A stretch of 64,000 nucleotides of DNA, taken from NCBI RefSeq assembly GCF_904849725.1, contig NC_058519.1, positions 187,663,703 through 187,727,702 of the forward strand, in the 5' to 3' direction. The position numbers and the translations under genes are program-made. This DNA is from Hordeum vulgare subsp. vulgare. Its lineage: Eukaryota > Streptophyta > Magnoliopsida > Poales > Poaceae. The notes under the pieces were generated by a model, which was not told the DNA's origin, ran no database searches, and saw only the letters and a program-made list of their open reading frames with translations. This document shows positions 1 through 11,608 of this stretch, one piece after another (the first letter of the stretch is position 1; each line of letters begins with the position of its first letter).

Positions 1-505
1 CCTACTCAATCACATTGATATCTATTGATGTGCATCTCCATAGCCCGTTGATACGCCTAGTTAATGTGACCATATCCTCCTTTTTGCCTCACAACCACCA
101 CCATATTCCATTCCACCTATAGTTCTATGTCCATGGCTCACGCTCATGTATTGCGTGAGAGTTGAAAAGGTTTGAGAACACTAAAGTATGAAACAATTGC
201 TTGGCTAAAACCGGGGTTGCGCATGATTTAAATACGTTGTGTGGGGAAGATGGAGCATAGCTAGACTATATGATTTTGTAGTGATAACTTTCTTTGGCCA
301 TGATATTTTGAGAAGACATGATTGTTTATTAGTATGCTTGAAATATTATTGTCTTTATGTCAAATGATAGACTATTTCTTCGAATCACTCGTGTTTTAGT
401 ATTCAGGCCATGATTAGATTATATGATCAAGATTATGCTAGGTAGCATTCCACATCAAAAAATTATCTTTTTTATCATTTACCTACTCGAGGACGAGCAT
501 GAATT

Positions 506-519
506 AAGCTTGGGGATGC
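506..519 (+). other. Polypurine tract of element A
   Basis: AAGCTTGGGGATGC lies directly before the LTR start at 520. This is the expected position and composition of the primer for plus-strand DNA synthesis, and the same motif sits next to the 3' LTR of element B. Confidence 0.8.
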
Positions 520-1113
520 TGATACGTCTCCATCGTATCTATAATTTTTGATTGTTTCATGCCATTATTCTACAACTTTCATATACTTTTGGCAACTTTT
601 CATACTATTTTTGGGACTAACATATTGATCCAATGCCCACTGCTAGTTCCTGTTTGTTATGTGTTTTTTTTGTTTCAGAGATTATCCATACCAAACGCAA
701 TAAAAAACCTATGGGGATTTATTTTGGAATATTTATGATTTTTGGGAAGAAGAATCTACGTGAAACGATGACCGAGGAGGTCACAAGCCCAGGAGGCGCG
801 ACCCCCCGAGGGCGCGGCAGGCAAGCTTGTTACCAATCCATAAGGCGGTTGGGGCCCTTCTTTCTCCGCAAGAAAGCTAATATCCGGAAGAAAATCGTGT
901 TAAAATTTCAGACCAATCGGAGTTACGGATCTCCAGGAATTTAAGAAACGGTGAAAGGCAAAATCCGGGAGCGCAGAAACAAAAGGACACAGAGAGAGAG
1001 ATCCAATCTCGGAGGGGCTCTCGCCCCTCCGCAGCCATGGAGACCATGTACGAGAGGGGAAACCCTTCTCCCATCTAGGGAGGAGGTCAAGGAAGAAGAA
1101 GAAGAAGGGGGCT
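520..1113 (+). repeat. 3' LTR of element A, left segment
   Basis: Starts TGATACGTCTCCATCG and ends where element B is inserted. Positions 1109-1113 are the left copy of B's GGGCT target duplication. The segment holds the U3 part of the LTR; short ORFs in it are not conserved coding sequence. Confidence 0.85.
1109..1113. repeat. Target-site duplication of element B, left
   Basis: GGGCT, identical to 7828-7832 on the other side of element B. Five bases is the usual duplication length for LTR retrotransposons. Confidence 0.9.
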
Positions 1114-2641
1114 TGCTACGGCGACAGAGATCTTCTGTCATCTCTTGAGCTTGCGTTGGTTTTTCCCTTGAAGAGGAAAGGGCGATGCAACACAGGAGCA
1201 GTAAGTATTTCCCTCAGTTTGAGAACCAAGGTGTCAATCCAGTAGGAGAATCTCATCAAGTCCAGAGTACCTGAACAAACACAATAGAGCTTGCACCCAA
1301 CGCTATAAAGGGGTTGTCAATCCCTTCAAGATTGATTGCAAAGTGAGATCTGAAGGCGGAAAATGCAACGAAGTAAAAGAGTAAGGCTGAAAATATGGTG
1401 TGGAGTAGACCCCGGGGCCATAGTTTTCACTAGAGGCTTCTCTCAAAATAGCAAATATTATGGTGGGTGAACAAATTACTGTCGAGCAATTGATAGAACC
1501 GCACAAAGTCATGACGATATCTAAGGCAATGATCATACATATAGGGATCACGTCCGAGACAAGTAGACCGATACTTTCTGCATCTACTACTATTACTCCA
1601 CACATCGACCGCTATCCATCATGCATCTAGTGTATTGAGTTCATGACGAACAGAGTAACGCTTTAAGCAAGATGACATGATGTAGAGGGATAATCTCAAA
1701 CCAATGATGAAAACCCCATCTTTTTACCCTTGATGGCAACAACACGATGCCTACCTCGCTACCCCTTCTGTCACTGGGTGAGGTCACCGCACGGTATGAA
1801 CCCAAAACCAAGCACTTCTCCCATTGCAAGAATCATAGATCTAGTTGGCCAAACAAAACCCACAACTCGAATAGAATTACAAGGATATAATCATGCATAA
1901 GAGAGATCAGAAAAAACTTAAATAAGATTCATAGATAATCTGATCATAAATCCACTATTCATTGGATCTCGAAAAACACACCGAAAAAGAAGATTACATC
2001 GGATAGATCTCCATGAAGATCATAGAGAACTTTGTATTGAAGATCCAAGAGAGATAAGAAGCCATCTAACTACTTGCTATGGACCTGTAGGTCTATGGTG
2101 AACTACTCACGCATCATCGAAGAGGTCATGGTGTTGATGAAGAAGCCCTCCGTATTCGAATCTCCCCTCCGACAGGGCACCAGAACATGCCCTAGATGGG
2201 ATCTTGTGGAGACAGAAGCTTGCGGCGGTGGAAAAGTACTTTCGATGATCTCCTCATTTTTTTGGGGATTTTATGGAATTTATAGGCGAAAGTCCTAGGG
2301 CAGAGGTGGCCCAGGGAGCCCACAAGCCTGGGAGGCGCGGGCCCACGTGGCCGCGGCTAGGGGGCTTGTGGGGTCCCTGCAGGCCCACTGCCCTGATTCT
2401 CAAGCTTGCCGATCTTTTTCTGTTTTGGAAAAAATCTTTTTGGCAGTTTTGTTCCGTTTGGACTCCTTTAAAATCCCCGTGTGAAAGGGGTCAACAACAT
2501 GGAAAAAACAGGAACTCGTAGTTGGCACTGAGTTAATAAGTTAGTCCCAAAAAATATATAAAAGACATACAAAACATCCAAAGTTTGACAAGATAATAGC
2601 ATGAAACCATAAAAAATTATAGATACATTAGAGACGTATCA
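1114..2641 (-). repeat. 3' LTR of element B
   Basis: Direct repeat of 6304-7827. On the - strand it begins TGATACGTCTC at 2641 and ends ...CGTAGCA at 1114. A TATAAAT box lies at 2278-2284 on the - strand. Confidence 0.9.
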
Positions 2642-2642
2642 A

Positions 2643-2656
2643 GCATCCCCAAGCTT
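2643..2656 (-). other. Polypurine tract of element B
   Basis: The - strand reads AAGCTTGGGGATGC immediately upstream of the 3' LTR start at 2641. Near-copies occur inside the element at 4584-4597, 4639-4652 and 5791-5803. Confidence 0.8.
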
Positions 2657-5500
2657 AACTCCTGCTCGTCCTCGAGTAGGGAAGTGATTAAGAATGAATT
2701 TTTGATGTGGAATGCTACCTAGCATAGTTGTCCTTTGCAACTTCTTTCATGTGACATGAATGTTCAGATCCGTAAGATTCAAAACAATAGTTTGCTATTG
2801 ACATGAAAACAATAATACTTCAAGCAAAATAGCAAGGTAATCATGAACTTTCGAAATAACAAGGCCAAATAAAGTTATCCCTACAAAATCAAATAGTCTG
2901 TCTATGCTCCATCATCCTCACACAACTAATGTAAATCATGCACAACCCCGGTATTGGCCAAGTAATTGTTTTCGCACTCTTACTTGCTCAAACTTTTTGT
3001 AACTATCACACAATACATGAGCGTGAGCCATGGACATAGCACTATAAGTGGAATAGAGTGTGGTGGTGGTTGTGCGGCAGAAAGGAGGAGATGGTCACAT
3101 TGACTCGGCATATCAAAAGGTTATGGAGATGCCCATTAATATATATCAATGTTAATGAGTAGGGATTGCCATACAAAGGATGCAATAGAGCTATAAGTAT
3201 GTGAAAGCTCAAAAGTAAAACTAGTGGGTCATCCAACTTGCTTGCTCACGAAGACCTAGGGCAATTTTGAGGAATCCCATCATTGGAATATACAAGCCAA
3301 GTTTATAATGAAGATTCCCACTAGCATATGGTGGTAACAAAATGAGAGGCTCTCAATCATGAAGAACGTGGTGCTATTATGAAGCACAAGTGTGGAAAAA
3401 GATAGTAGCATTGACCCTTTTCTCTTTTTCTCTTTTTTTTATTTGGGCTCTTAGGCCTCTTTTTTTTCTCTTTTTTTATTTGGGCTCTTTGGCCTTTTTT
3501 TCCTCACATGGGACAATGCTCTAATAATGATGATCATCACACTTTTATTATTCACAGCCCAAAGCTTAGAAATGACTCTATAGGAAATGCCTCCGGCAGT
3601 GTACCGGGATGTGCAACGATCTAGCTTGGTGTATGACATTGAAACATATCGCTAGCTATCTTACTATCATGCAATGGCAATATGAGAGTGACGGCTCAAG
3701 TCATGAGACGGAACGGTGGGAATTGCATGGCAATATATCTCGGAATGGCTATGAAAATGCCATAGTATGTAGATATGGTGGTTGTTTTGAGGAAGGCATT
3801 TGGTGGGTTTGTGTACGAGCGAGAATTGCGCGGCACTAGAGAGGCTAGCAATGGTGGAAGGTGAAAGTGAATCTATACCATGGACTCACATTAGTCATGA
3901 AGAACTCACATACTTGTTGCGAAAGTTTTTATTAGTAATCGAAACAAAGTGCTAAACGCATACTCCTAGGTGAAGGGTTGGTAGGTGTTAACCATCGCGC
4001 GATCCCGACCTCAACACAATGGATGACAATAAATAGATCAATTATGCTTCAACTTCCTAACATAGCGGTTCACCATACGTGCATGCTACGGGAATCACTA
4101 ACTTCAACACAAGTATATCTAGATTCACAACACCCTACTAACATAACTCTTAGTATTACCAAATCCACGTCTCAAAACTAATTGAGAGGAATCAAAACTT
4201 CTCTTTCTACTCAATGCACATGAAGATAGGAGGTTTTTGTATCCTCTTTGGGTACCTATCACCTTTGGGACTACTTTCAAAGCATAAGACAACTACCAAG
4301 TCACGCACCGTCGTGCTCTAAAAGATCTAAGTGAAGCACATAGAGCAAAATTATCTAGCTCAAAAGATATAAGTGAAGCACAATGAGCATTCTAGCAAAA
4401 TCATGATGAGTGCATGTTTATCTCTAAAGGTGTGAAGCAAGGATGATTGTGACACAATAAAAAGAAAAGACTCCTAGGATACAATACGCTCCAAGCAAAA
4501 CACATATCATGTGGTGAATAAAAATATAGATCCAAGTAATGTTACTGATGGATTGAAGACGAAAGAGGGGATGCCTTCCCGGGGCATCCCCAAGCTTAGG
4601 ATTTTTGGTGTCCTTGAATTAGGCTTGGGATGCCTTGGGCATCCCCAAGCTTGAGCTCTTTCCACTCTCTTTGTCCATGAGAACATCACCCAAAACATGA
4701 AAACTTCACAACACAAAACTTAAACAGAAACTCGTGATATCATTAGCACAAGAAAACAAACTACACCCTCTTTAGGTACTGTAGAAATCTTGATTTCTAT
4801 TTATATTGGTGTTGGGATACTGTATTCTCACTTTTCCATGGCTATTACCCCCCGATACTAAACATAGTTTCATCAAAACAAGCAACCAACTCAACAAAAA
4901 CAGAATCTGTCAAAAACAGACCAGTCTATAGCAATCTGTATACTTCGTATACTTGTGGTACCTCAAAAATTCTGAAAAATTATGAATGCTTGGGAAAAAG
5001 GCATATCAACCAACAACAAAAATAATCAACTCTAAATCTCTTTTGATTAAAAATGAAAAATCATCTCGTGAGCGAAAAGTTTCTGTCTTTTTCCAACAGA
5101 ATCAAACAACCATTACCAAGACTAGTCATAAAGTTTTTGCTTGGCTCAAACACAAAAAGAAACACAAAAGACACAATCATAATAGAATTATGATGGTGTG
5201 GACGCAACAAAACAGAAATAAAAAGATAAATTCATTGGGTTGCCTCCCAACAAGCGCTATTGTTTAACGCCCTTAGCTAGGCATTGATAATTCAATGATG
5301 CTCACACAAAAGACAAGAATTGAAGCACAACGAGAGCATCATAAAGCATGTAAAAATCACATCTAAGTCTAACATAATTCCTATGCATAGGCATTTTGTA
5401 GGAAAACAGATTGTCAAGACAACCAATAGTTACCATATGCAAGGAAGAAGAAAGAGACAATATCAACATAACGAGAGGTGATTTGGTAACATGAAAGTTT
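2657..5500 (-). other. Noncoding internal region of element B
   Basis: About 2.8 kb with no recognisable retrotransposon domain in any frame. Visible structure: pyrimidine-rich repeated blocks around 3414-3500 containing two copies of a TTTATTTGGGCTCTT motif; a two-copy 43-base tandem repeat at 4315-4400; and two exact extra copies of the polypurine-tract motif at 4584-4597 and 4639-4652. Short ORFs here look like chance frames. Confidence 0.6.
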
Positions 5501-6040
5501 CTACCACAATATTTCCTCTCTCATAGCAATTACATGTGGGATCATAATCAAATTCAACAATATAGCTATCACAAAGGATATCTTTCCATGATCCACATGC
5601 ATGCAAAGTTGACGCTCTTCAAAAATAGTGGGATTATCATCAACTAAAGTCATGACTTCTCCAAACCCACTTTCAATATTATTGCAAATATCATATTCAT
5701 CATGAGGCTTAAACAAATTTTCAAGATCATAAGAAAAATCATTGCCCCAATCACGATCATTGCAACAAGTAGTGGGCAAAGCAAAACTAGGATCCCCAAG
5801 CTTAGGATTTTGCATATTTTTAGCATGATTGACACTAATAGGATTTATAGTGAAACCATTGCAATCATGATTTTCATTCAAGGAGCCCTCGTGAATAACT
5901 TCATAAATTTCTTCATCACGATTTTCAGATTCACGCATCTCAAGCAAAACTCCATAAAGATAGTCAAGTGCACTCAACTCACTAGCAATGATCAACATAA
6001 TTGGATCTCTTAAAGAGATTAAAAGTGGATGAGGATTCAT
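5501..6040 (-). CDS. Hypothetical 179-residue ORF of element B (gag position)
   Basis: The only substantial ORF on the sense strand of B. It begins about 235 bases downstream of the primer site, where gag would start. The product is acidic and rich in Asn and Asp, with a hydrophobic stretch near the C-terminus, and has no zinc knuckle, protease or capsid motif that I recognise. It could be a remnant of a gag N-terminus, a short family-specific protein, or a chance frame. Comparison with other copies of the family would decide whether it is conserved. Start chosen at the first ATG after the primer site in the open frame. Confidence 0.35.
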   Translation of the reverse strand: MNPHPLLISLRDPIMLIIASELSALDYLYGVLLEMRESENRDEEIYEVIHEGSLNENHDCNGFTINPISVNHAKNMQNPKLGDPSFALPTTCCNDRDWGNDFSYDLENLFKPHDEYDICNNIESGFGEVMTLVDDNPTIFEERQLCMHVDHGKISFVIAILLNLIMIPHVIAMREEILW

Positions 6041-6275
6041 GTCACTAGATTTTCAGAAAGCGAAGATGCAAGCATATTGAAGGCACATGACAACACAAGC
6101 AAACAGAAAGCAAGCGAGAGAAAAGGGCAAACGAAAAAGGAAAACGAAAAAGGCAAATATTTTTGTAATTTTTTGTTTTTCAGAAGTGAGGGAGAGGAAA
6201 ACGAGAGGCAAAAAAAAAGGTAAATGCAAGAGATGAGTTTGCGACACTTACTTGGATGAGTTCTTGACTTGATAC

Positions 6276-6293
6276 TCCCCGGCAACGGCGCTA
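6276..6293 (-). other. Primer-binding site of element B (tRNA-Asp type)
   Basis: The - strand reads TAGCGCCGTTGCCGGGGA, complementary to the 3' end of plant tRNA-Asp except for one base near the start. It lies ten bases downstream of the 5' LTR, where minus-strand DNA synthesis is primed. Confidence 0.85.
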
Positions 6294-6303
6294 GAAATTC
6301 TTC

Positions 6304-7827
6304 TGCTACGGCGACGGAGATCTTCTGTCGTCTCTTGAGCTTGCGTTGGTTTTTCCCTTGAAGAGGAAAGGGCGATGCAGCACAAGAGCAATAAGTATTT
6401 CCCTCAGTTTGAGAACCAAGGTATCAATCCAGTAGGAGAATCTCGTCAAGTCCAGAGTACCTGCACAAACATAAAAGAGCTTGCACCCAACGCTATAAAG
6501 GGGTTGTCAATCCCTTCAAGATTGATTGCAAAGTGATATCTGAAGGCAGAAAGTGCAACGAAGTAAAAGAGTAAGGCTGAAAATATGGTGTGGAGTAGAC
6601 CCGGGGGCCATAGTGTTCACTAGAGGCTTCTCTCAAAATAGCAAATATTACGGCGGATGAACAAATTACTGTCGAGCAATTGATAGAACCGCGCATAGTC
6701 ATGACGATATCTAAGGCAATGATCATACATATAGGCATCACGTCCGAGACAAGTAGATCGATACTTTGTGCATCTACTACTATTACTACACACATCGACC
6801 GCTATCCAGCATGCATCTAGTGTATTGAGTTCATGACGAACAGAGTAACCATTTAAGCAAGATGGTATGATGTAGAGGGATAATCTCAAACCAATGATGA
6901 AAACCCCATCTTTTTACCCTTGATGACAACAACACGATGCGTGCCTCGCTACCCCTTCTGTCAATCGGTGAGGTCACCGCACGGTATGAACCCAAAACCA
7001 AGCACTTCTCGCATTGCAACAATCATAGATCTAGTTGGCCAAACAAAACCCACAACTCGAAGAGAATTACAAGGATATGAAATCATGCATAAGAGAGATC
7101 AGAAGAAACTCAAATAAGATTCATAGATAATCTGATCATAAATCCACAATTCATCGGATCTCAACAAACACACGCAAAAGAAGATTACATCGGATAGATC
7201 TCCGTGAAGATCATGGAGAACTTTGTATTGAAGATCCAAGAGATAGAACAAGCCATCTAGCTACTAGCTATGGACCCGTAGGTCTATGGTGAACTACTCA
7301 CGCATCATCGGAGAGGTCATGGTGTTGATGAAGAAGCCCTCCGTATCTGTATCCCCCCTCCGGCACGGCACAAGAACGTGCCCTAGATGGGATCTTCCGG
7401 AGACAGAAGCTTGCGGCGGCGGAAAAGTACTTTCGATGATCTCCTCATTTTTTCTGGGATTTTTGGGAATTTATAGGCGAAAGTCCTAGGGCAGAGGTGG
7501 CCCAGGGAGCCCACAAGCCTGGGAGGCGCGGGCCCCCTGGCCGCGGCTAGGGGGCTTGTGGGGTCCCTGCAGTCCCCCTTCCCTGATTCTCACGCTTCCC
7601 GATCTTTTCCTGTTTCGGAAAAATTCTTTTTAGCAGTTTCGTTCCGTTTGGACTCCGTTTAAAATCCTCCTCTGAAAGGGTCAAAAACATGGAAATAAGA
7701 GGAACTGGCACTTGGCACTGAGTTAATAAATTAGTCCCAAAAAATATATAAAAGGCATACAAACCATTCAAAGTTTGACAAGAAGCATGAAACCATCAAA
7801 AATTATAGATACGTTGGAGACGTATCA
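6304..7827 (-). repeat. 5' LTR of element B
   Basis: Direct repeat of 1114-2641, with - strand start TGATACGTCTCC at 7827 and end at 6304, ten bases before the primer-binding site. Confidence 0.9.
7469..7475 (-). promoter_or_regulatory. TATA box in the 5' LTR of element B
   Basis: The - strand reads CCTATAAATTCC, about 355 bases into the LTR. The same box is kept in the other LTR (2278-2284). It is the likely core promoter for element transcription; this is inferred from position and sequence. Confidence 0.55.
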
Positions 7828-7832
7828 GGGCT
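7828..7832. repeat. Target-site duplication of element B, right
   Basis: GGGCT, identical to 1109-1113. It confirms that B is a complete, single insertion into the LTR of element A. Confidence 0.9.
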
Positions 7833-8758
7833 CTCTCCCCCTCTCTCCCGGCGGTGCCGGAACGCTGCCCGGGACATCATCGTGTGACGGCGATCTACAC
7901 CAACTCCTCCGTCATCTTCACCAACACCTCCATCACCTTCCCCCATATATATTCAGTGGTCCACTCTCCCGCAACCCGCTGTACCCTCTACCTGAACATG
8001 GTGCTTTATGCTTCCTATTATTATCCAATGATGTGTTGCCATCCTATGATGTCTGAGTAGATTTTCGTTGTCCTATCGGTGATTGATGAATTGCTATGAT
8101 TGGTTTAATTTGCTTGTGGTTATGTTGCTGTCCTTTGGTGTCCATCATATGAGCGCACGCGTGGATCACACCATAGGGTTAGTAGTATGTTGATAGGATT
8201 ATGTATTGGAGGGTAAGGGTGACAGAAGCTTTAGCCTAGCATAGAAATTTATGCATACGGGATTGAAGGGGGACCAATATATCTTATTGCTATGGTTGGG
8301 TTTTACCTTAATGAACGTTAGTAGTTGCGGATGCTTGCTAATAGTTCCAATCATAAGTGTATAGAATTCCAAGTAAGGGATGACATGCTAGGAGTGGCCT
8401 CTCCCACATAAAACTTGCTATCGGTCTAGTAACATAGTCAATTGCTTAGGGACAATTCCTCAACTCCTACCACTTTTCCACACTCGTTGAACTAACGTAA
8501 TTATTTCTTTATCTAACCAGCCCCTAGTTTTTATTTACGTGTTCTTTCTTTTCTTGCAAACCTATCCTATCACACCTACAAAGTACTTCTAGTTTCATAC
8601 TTGGTCTAGGTAAAGCGAATGTAAAGTGTGCGTAGAGTTGTATCGGTGGTCGATAGAACTTGAGGGAATATTTGTCCTACCTTTAGATCCTCGTTGGGTT
8701 CGACAATCTTACTTATCGTGAAAGGCTACAATTGATCCCCTATACTTGTGGGTTATCA
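7833..8758 (+). repeat. 3' LTR of element A, right segment
   Basis: Resumes the interrupted LTR after the second GGGCT and runs to GGTTATCA. It carries the usual end of this LTR group (CCCCTATACTTGTGGG). No gene is visible in it. Confidence 0.85.
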
Positions 8759-9036
8759 GGTGTCAACTCCGGTTTCTCGGGATGGAGCAGGCGGCTCGCG
8801 TGGGGCGCTCCTTCGGGGTTGGCGTGTGTGTTGTTGCCTTTGTAGGTTGGAGAGATGGCTCCGAAAATGGTTGTAGGGCGTCGACTCTGGTTGCTCTTAT
8901 GACGGAGTAGGCGTCTCGCCTGGTGCGCGGCCTCGGGGCCAGTGTGGATGTTGGAGCGGCGGCTTCGAATAGGGTTGTAGGATGTCCACTCTAGTTGCTC
9001 GGGTGACGAAGTCGGCGACTCGTCGGGAGCGTGGCC
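8759..9036 (+). other. LINE-like 3' region with degenerate tandem repeats
   Basis: About 2.5 imperfect units of 100-118 bases, beginning near 8761, 8879 and 8981, share the pattern GTC-ACTC-GGTT-CTC, GG-CTCG and GGTTGTAGG. The sequence is interrupted by the Harbinger element and resumes at 11636, ending in a short poly(A) near 11730-11736 after ATGAAGCTCTTGCTGG. A poly(A)-terminated tail is typical of a LINE, and the LINE at 13391-15912 ends with a related CTCTTGCTG motif. No ORF supports this assignment, and the left side is cut by element A. Confidence 0.4.
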
Positions 9037-9039
9037 TTA

Positions 9040-9063
9040 GAGCAACTCCAACGGGCCGACCCA
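9040..9063 (+). repeat. Left terminal inverted repeat of the Harbinger element
   Basis: GAGCAACTCCAACGGGCCGA and the following CCCA pair with the right terminus at 11609-11632 with a few mismatches. Confidence 0.8.
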
Positions 9064-9324
9064 AATGGACGATGAATTTGTTCGCTTTTTATCCGTTTGG
9101 GTCGGCCGCCCGCCTGACGTCCGCTCTGTTTTAGATTTGGGTTTGCAGTGCGCCGAACGCGCTAATCCATTTCATGTTCGTAGTCAACATATTTAAAAAA
9201 AGGGCCCGTGGCCGATCATGCCACCGGCCATGTTTCGTGCCAGCACCATGCAAGCGGCCATGTTTCATGCCAACAACATGCCAGCGCCGGCACACAATGC
9301 CGGCCTCAAAAAGTAGCACCACAG

Positions 9325-11336
9325 TCATGCTGGCGCACTCGCCAGCCGACCGACACACATGCCAGCACACAAAAAACGGTGGGAGTTGAATTCGACCATG
9401 CCATTGCGGCCCCGTGTTTCATGCCAGCACACCTGCTGGCATCCAAAAAATATGGCGCTCGCCGCCATAGATCGCTCGTTGTCGAAGTTGAGCATGTTGG
9501 CCTGCATCATCTCGAACCATGACCTCTTCCTTGGCGACACGGTGTTGAGATTCACCTTCATGATCTCCACCCCGGTCATCATACTCGCAAGAGCCACTTC
9601 TTTGGCCTTGGTCTTGGCGTTGGCGGCCTCGATCTCTAGCATGTTGGTTTGCTTCTCCGCCTCCATCTCAAGCATCCGTGCTTGCTTCTCCGCCTCCATG
9701 TGAAGCCTCCTCCTTAGGAGCTCCAAGAAGGCGTTTATCTGCTCTTCTCTTTCTTGCCGGCGCTTCTCCTCCCTTGAGTCCATTTTGGTGATCATGCCCA
9801 CCACGGTTGCGATCAAGGCGATCGATGCCGCATCCCACTTGTCCTCCTTCTTGGAGTTGGTCTTCCCCCTCAGTCGAGCCTTCTCGCCGTCCCCAACCTC
9901 CTCCACGGCTTGCTTCCCACCACGCGACTTGAAGCCGACATATTGCGCCTTGAACTTCTCCTCGTCTTTGATCACCCTAAAGCAATGGGAGAGGTTGAAG
10001 TACTTGCCATTGTGTTGGACCTTGAATGACTCCAACGCTTGAAATGCATACAAATGTATTTCATGCAAGCATATTGACAAAATGATATGCAAAAGCATGT
10101 ATATGATGACACAAAAAGAGGGCGGCTTGCTAGCATACCATATCTTGCACACCGATGCCCCTCACGGCGCGGGCCTTGATGCTCTTAGGAGTGGCACAAA
10201 ACTTGTTTCACTCTTGATGGATCACCCCCAACCCTTCGAAATGGACACCCACCCGCGCGCGCTTGTTATTTTATATGGCGGAAACTTCTTGCGCTCATGA
10301 AACTCACGGTGAACACGAATCCAAAAGGTTGAATGCTTTTGTTCGGCGTCCGTCTTGGGGTCTTGCACAATGTATCTCCAACACTCGCAAAGAAGCTTGT
10401 GCTCGGCCGACGTGTATGCCTTGGTCCGCTTGCTCTTGCGCTTTAGTGTCGCTCCGTCTGCTTGGTTGGCGAGCTCGTCCTCAAACAAAGACTCCGCTTC
10501 GATGTCACACTCGTCCTCTTCCTCTAGCCTGTAGTCCTCTGGGAATTCATGATCGAGAGGGAAGTTGTCCAGGTCCAGGCCGACGCCGACCTGATCACGC
10601 ATGAAGGCGACCTGATCTTCATTGTAGCCTCGGCCATCCTGGCTTTGTGTCTCGTCGGGATCGAAGCCAGCGGCCTGCGCACCATCCTCGAAGATCATGT
10701 TCTGCATGTAGTCGTCGGCGGCCGGCATTACGTCGAACAGGTTGCGCGCACCCGACAGCTGATCGGTAGGCGTCTGCCTCGCATGTTTCCTCGCGCCTCC
10801 GGATGGCGAGTCATCGGCCACCAGTGTGGCGTTGAGGTCGATGGTCATGGGCGCGGGCGTGGAAGGCGCGACCACGCTCACCTTGGGCGAGCACTCCCCC
10901 GAGAGGCAGGAGCCCTGCGGGTAGACGTGGAAGCCGCACACCGGGTTGCAAGACGACGCGCGGGGCGAGTCGGGTAGTAGCACACGAGGGAAGGCGGATG
11001 AGCCGATGCTGACCGCGGCGGCCACGACAGCGTTGACGAGGTCGTGCTCGCTAGGGTTTAACCCCAACATGCAGAGCGCCTCCCTCGTTGCCGCCGCGAC
11101 AGGGCATTGGTGACCTGCTGCTACGCGGCGGCCGCCGCGATGACTTCATCCCTCGCGCCCGCCGCGTACCTCCGGTCCTTCCTCTTGGCTGACTCCTTTG
11201 CCCGCAATTCGGCCGTCACCACCTTCTTCGGCTTCGGCGCGTCGGCCTTTCGGGAGGCGCAAGGCTTGCCTTTGTCGGACGCGAGGGAGGCCAGGCCGGC
11301 TGCGGTGTCGAGGTCGAGGTCGAGGTTGCCGTCCAT
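9325..11336 (-). pseudogene. Harbinger-associated SANT/Myb-like and NAM-associated-domain protein gene, degraded
   Basis: The likely start is the ATG at 11336 (MDGNLDLDLD). The frame shifts near 11090, runs open from 11070 to 10222, then is broken by a frameshift and a stop before a probable splice donor (ATG-GTATGC, about 10130). The first part contains an acidic stretch and a SANT-like segment with TSAEHKLLCECWRYI and FHERKKFPPYKI. The second part, after the presumed intron (from about 10045), contains AFQALESFKVQHNGK, a long charged coiled coil rich in Glu, Lys and Arg, and EIMKVNLNTVSPRKRSWFE. This matches the plant proteins carrying a NAM-associated C-terminal domain that often belong to Harbinger elements. 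The second exon has lost its usual stop and reads on to 9325. The role is probably DNA binding during transposition, inferred from the family. Confidence 0.75.
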
Positions 11337-11608
11337 GGCGGGCGTGGGGCGGGAGCGCCCTTGGGCGGGAGGGTTTTTGGGAAGAAATGGGGGGAAATGA
11401 CAGTGGAAGCCACCGACCGGCGGGCCTGGGGAGAGGAGTAGGCGCGTGCGAGCGTTCGTCTCGTGTTCGCGCCGACGCAAATCCGGCTCAAAATTGGGTC
11501 GGGAATGGGTCGCGAGGCGGACGCCACGCGGATGCGCGTCCGTTTGGGTCGGCGCGTTTTGCCGACTTTTGTGTCCGCGCCGACCCAAACGGACGGCGGC
11601 GGACGAAA

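Larger units (their letters stand above)
1114..7827 (-). mobile_element. Complete non-autonomous Gypsy-like LTR retrotransposon B
   Basis: A 6.7 kb element on the - strand with two LTRs of about 1.53 kb, a tRNA-Asp-type primer site, a polypurine tract and a perfect GGGCT target duplication. The internal region (about 3.66 kb) encodes no recognisable gag, protease, reverse transcriptase or integrase, so it must be mobilised by an autonomous relative. Its LTR start resembles that of element A, into which it inserted in the opposite orientation. By eye the LTRs differ at about a dozen of the first 270 aligned bases (4-5%), which suggests an insertion on the order of one to two million years ago under usual grass LTR rates. 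That is a rough estimate from part of the LTR only. Confidence 0.9.
1..8758 (+). mobile_element. Gypsy-type LTR retrotransposon A, 3' part, split by element B
   Basis: Only the 3' end of a + strand element is in the window: 519 bases of noncoding internal DNA, a polypurine tract, then one LTR. The LTR opens TGATACGTCTCC and closes with CTTGTGGGTTATCA at 8758, the TG...CA signature of the Triticeae Gypsy group that includes Fatima- and Sabrina-type families. It is interrupted at 1113/7833 by the complete element B, so its two parts (594 and 926 bases) give an LTR of about 1.52 kb. No coding domain is visible in the 519 internal bases, which resemble the matching part of element B (2657-3250, other strand). 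The left target duplication lies outside the window; the five bases after the LTR are GGTGT. Confidence 0.85.

Noticed and set aside
6037..6285. Phe/Leu-rich ORF on the - strand resembling a membrane protein
   Set aside because: It spans the A-rich leader and primer site of element B; its composition follows from poly-purine sequence on the + strand.
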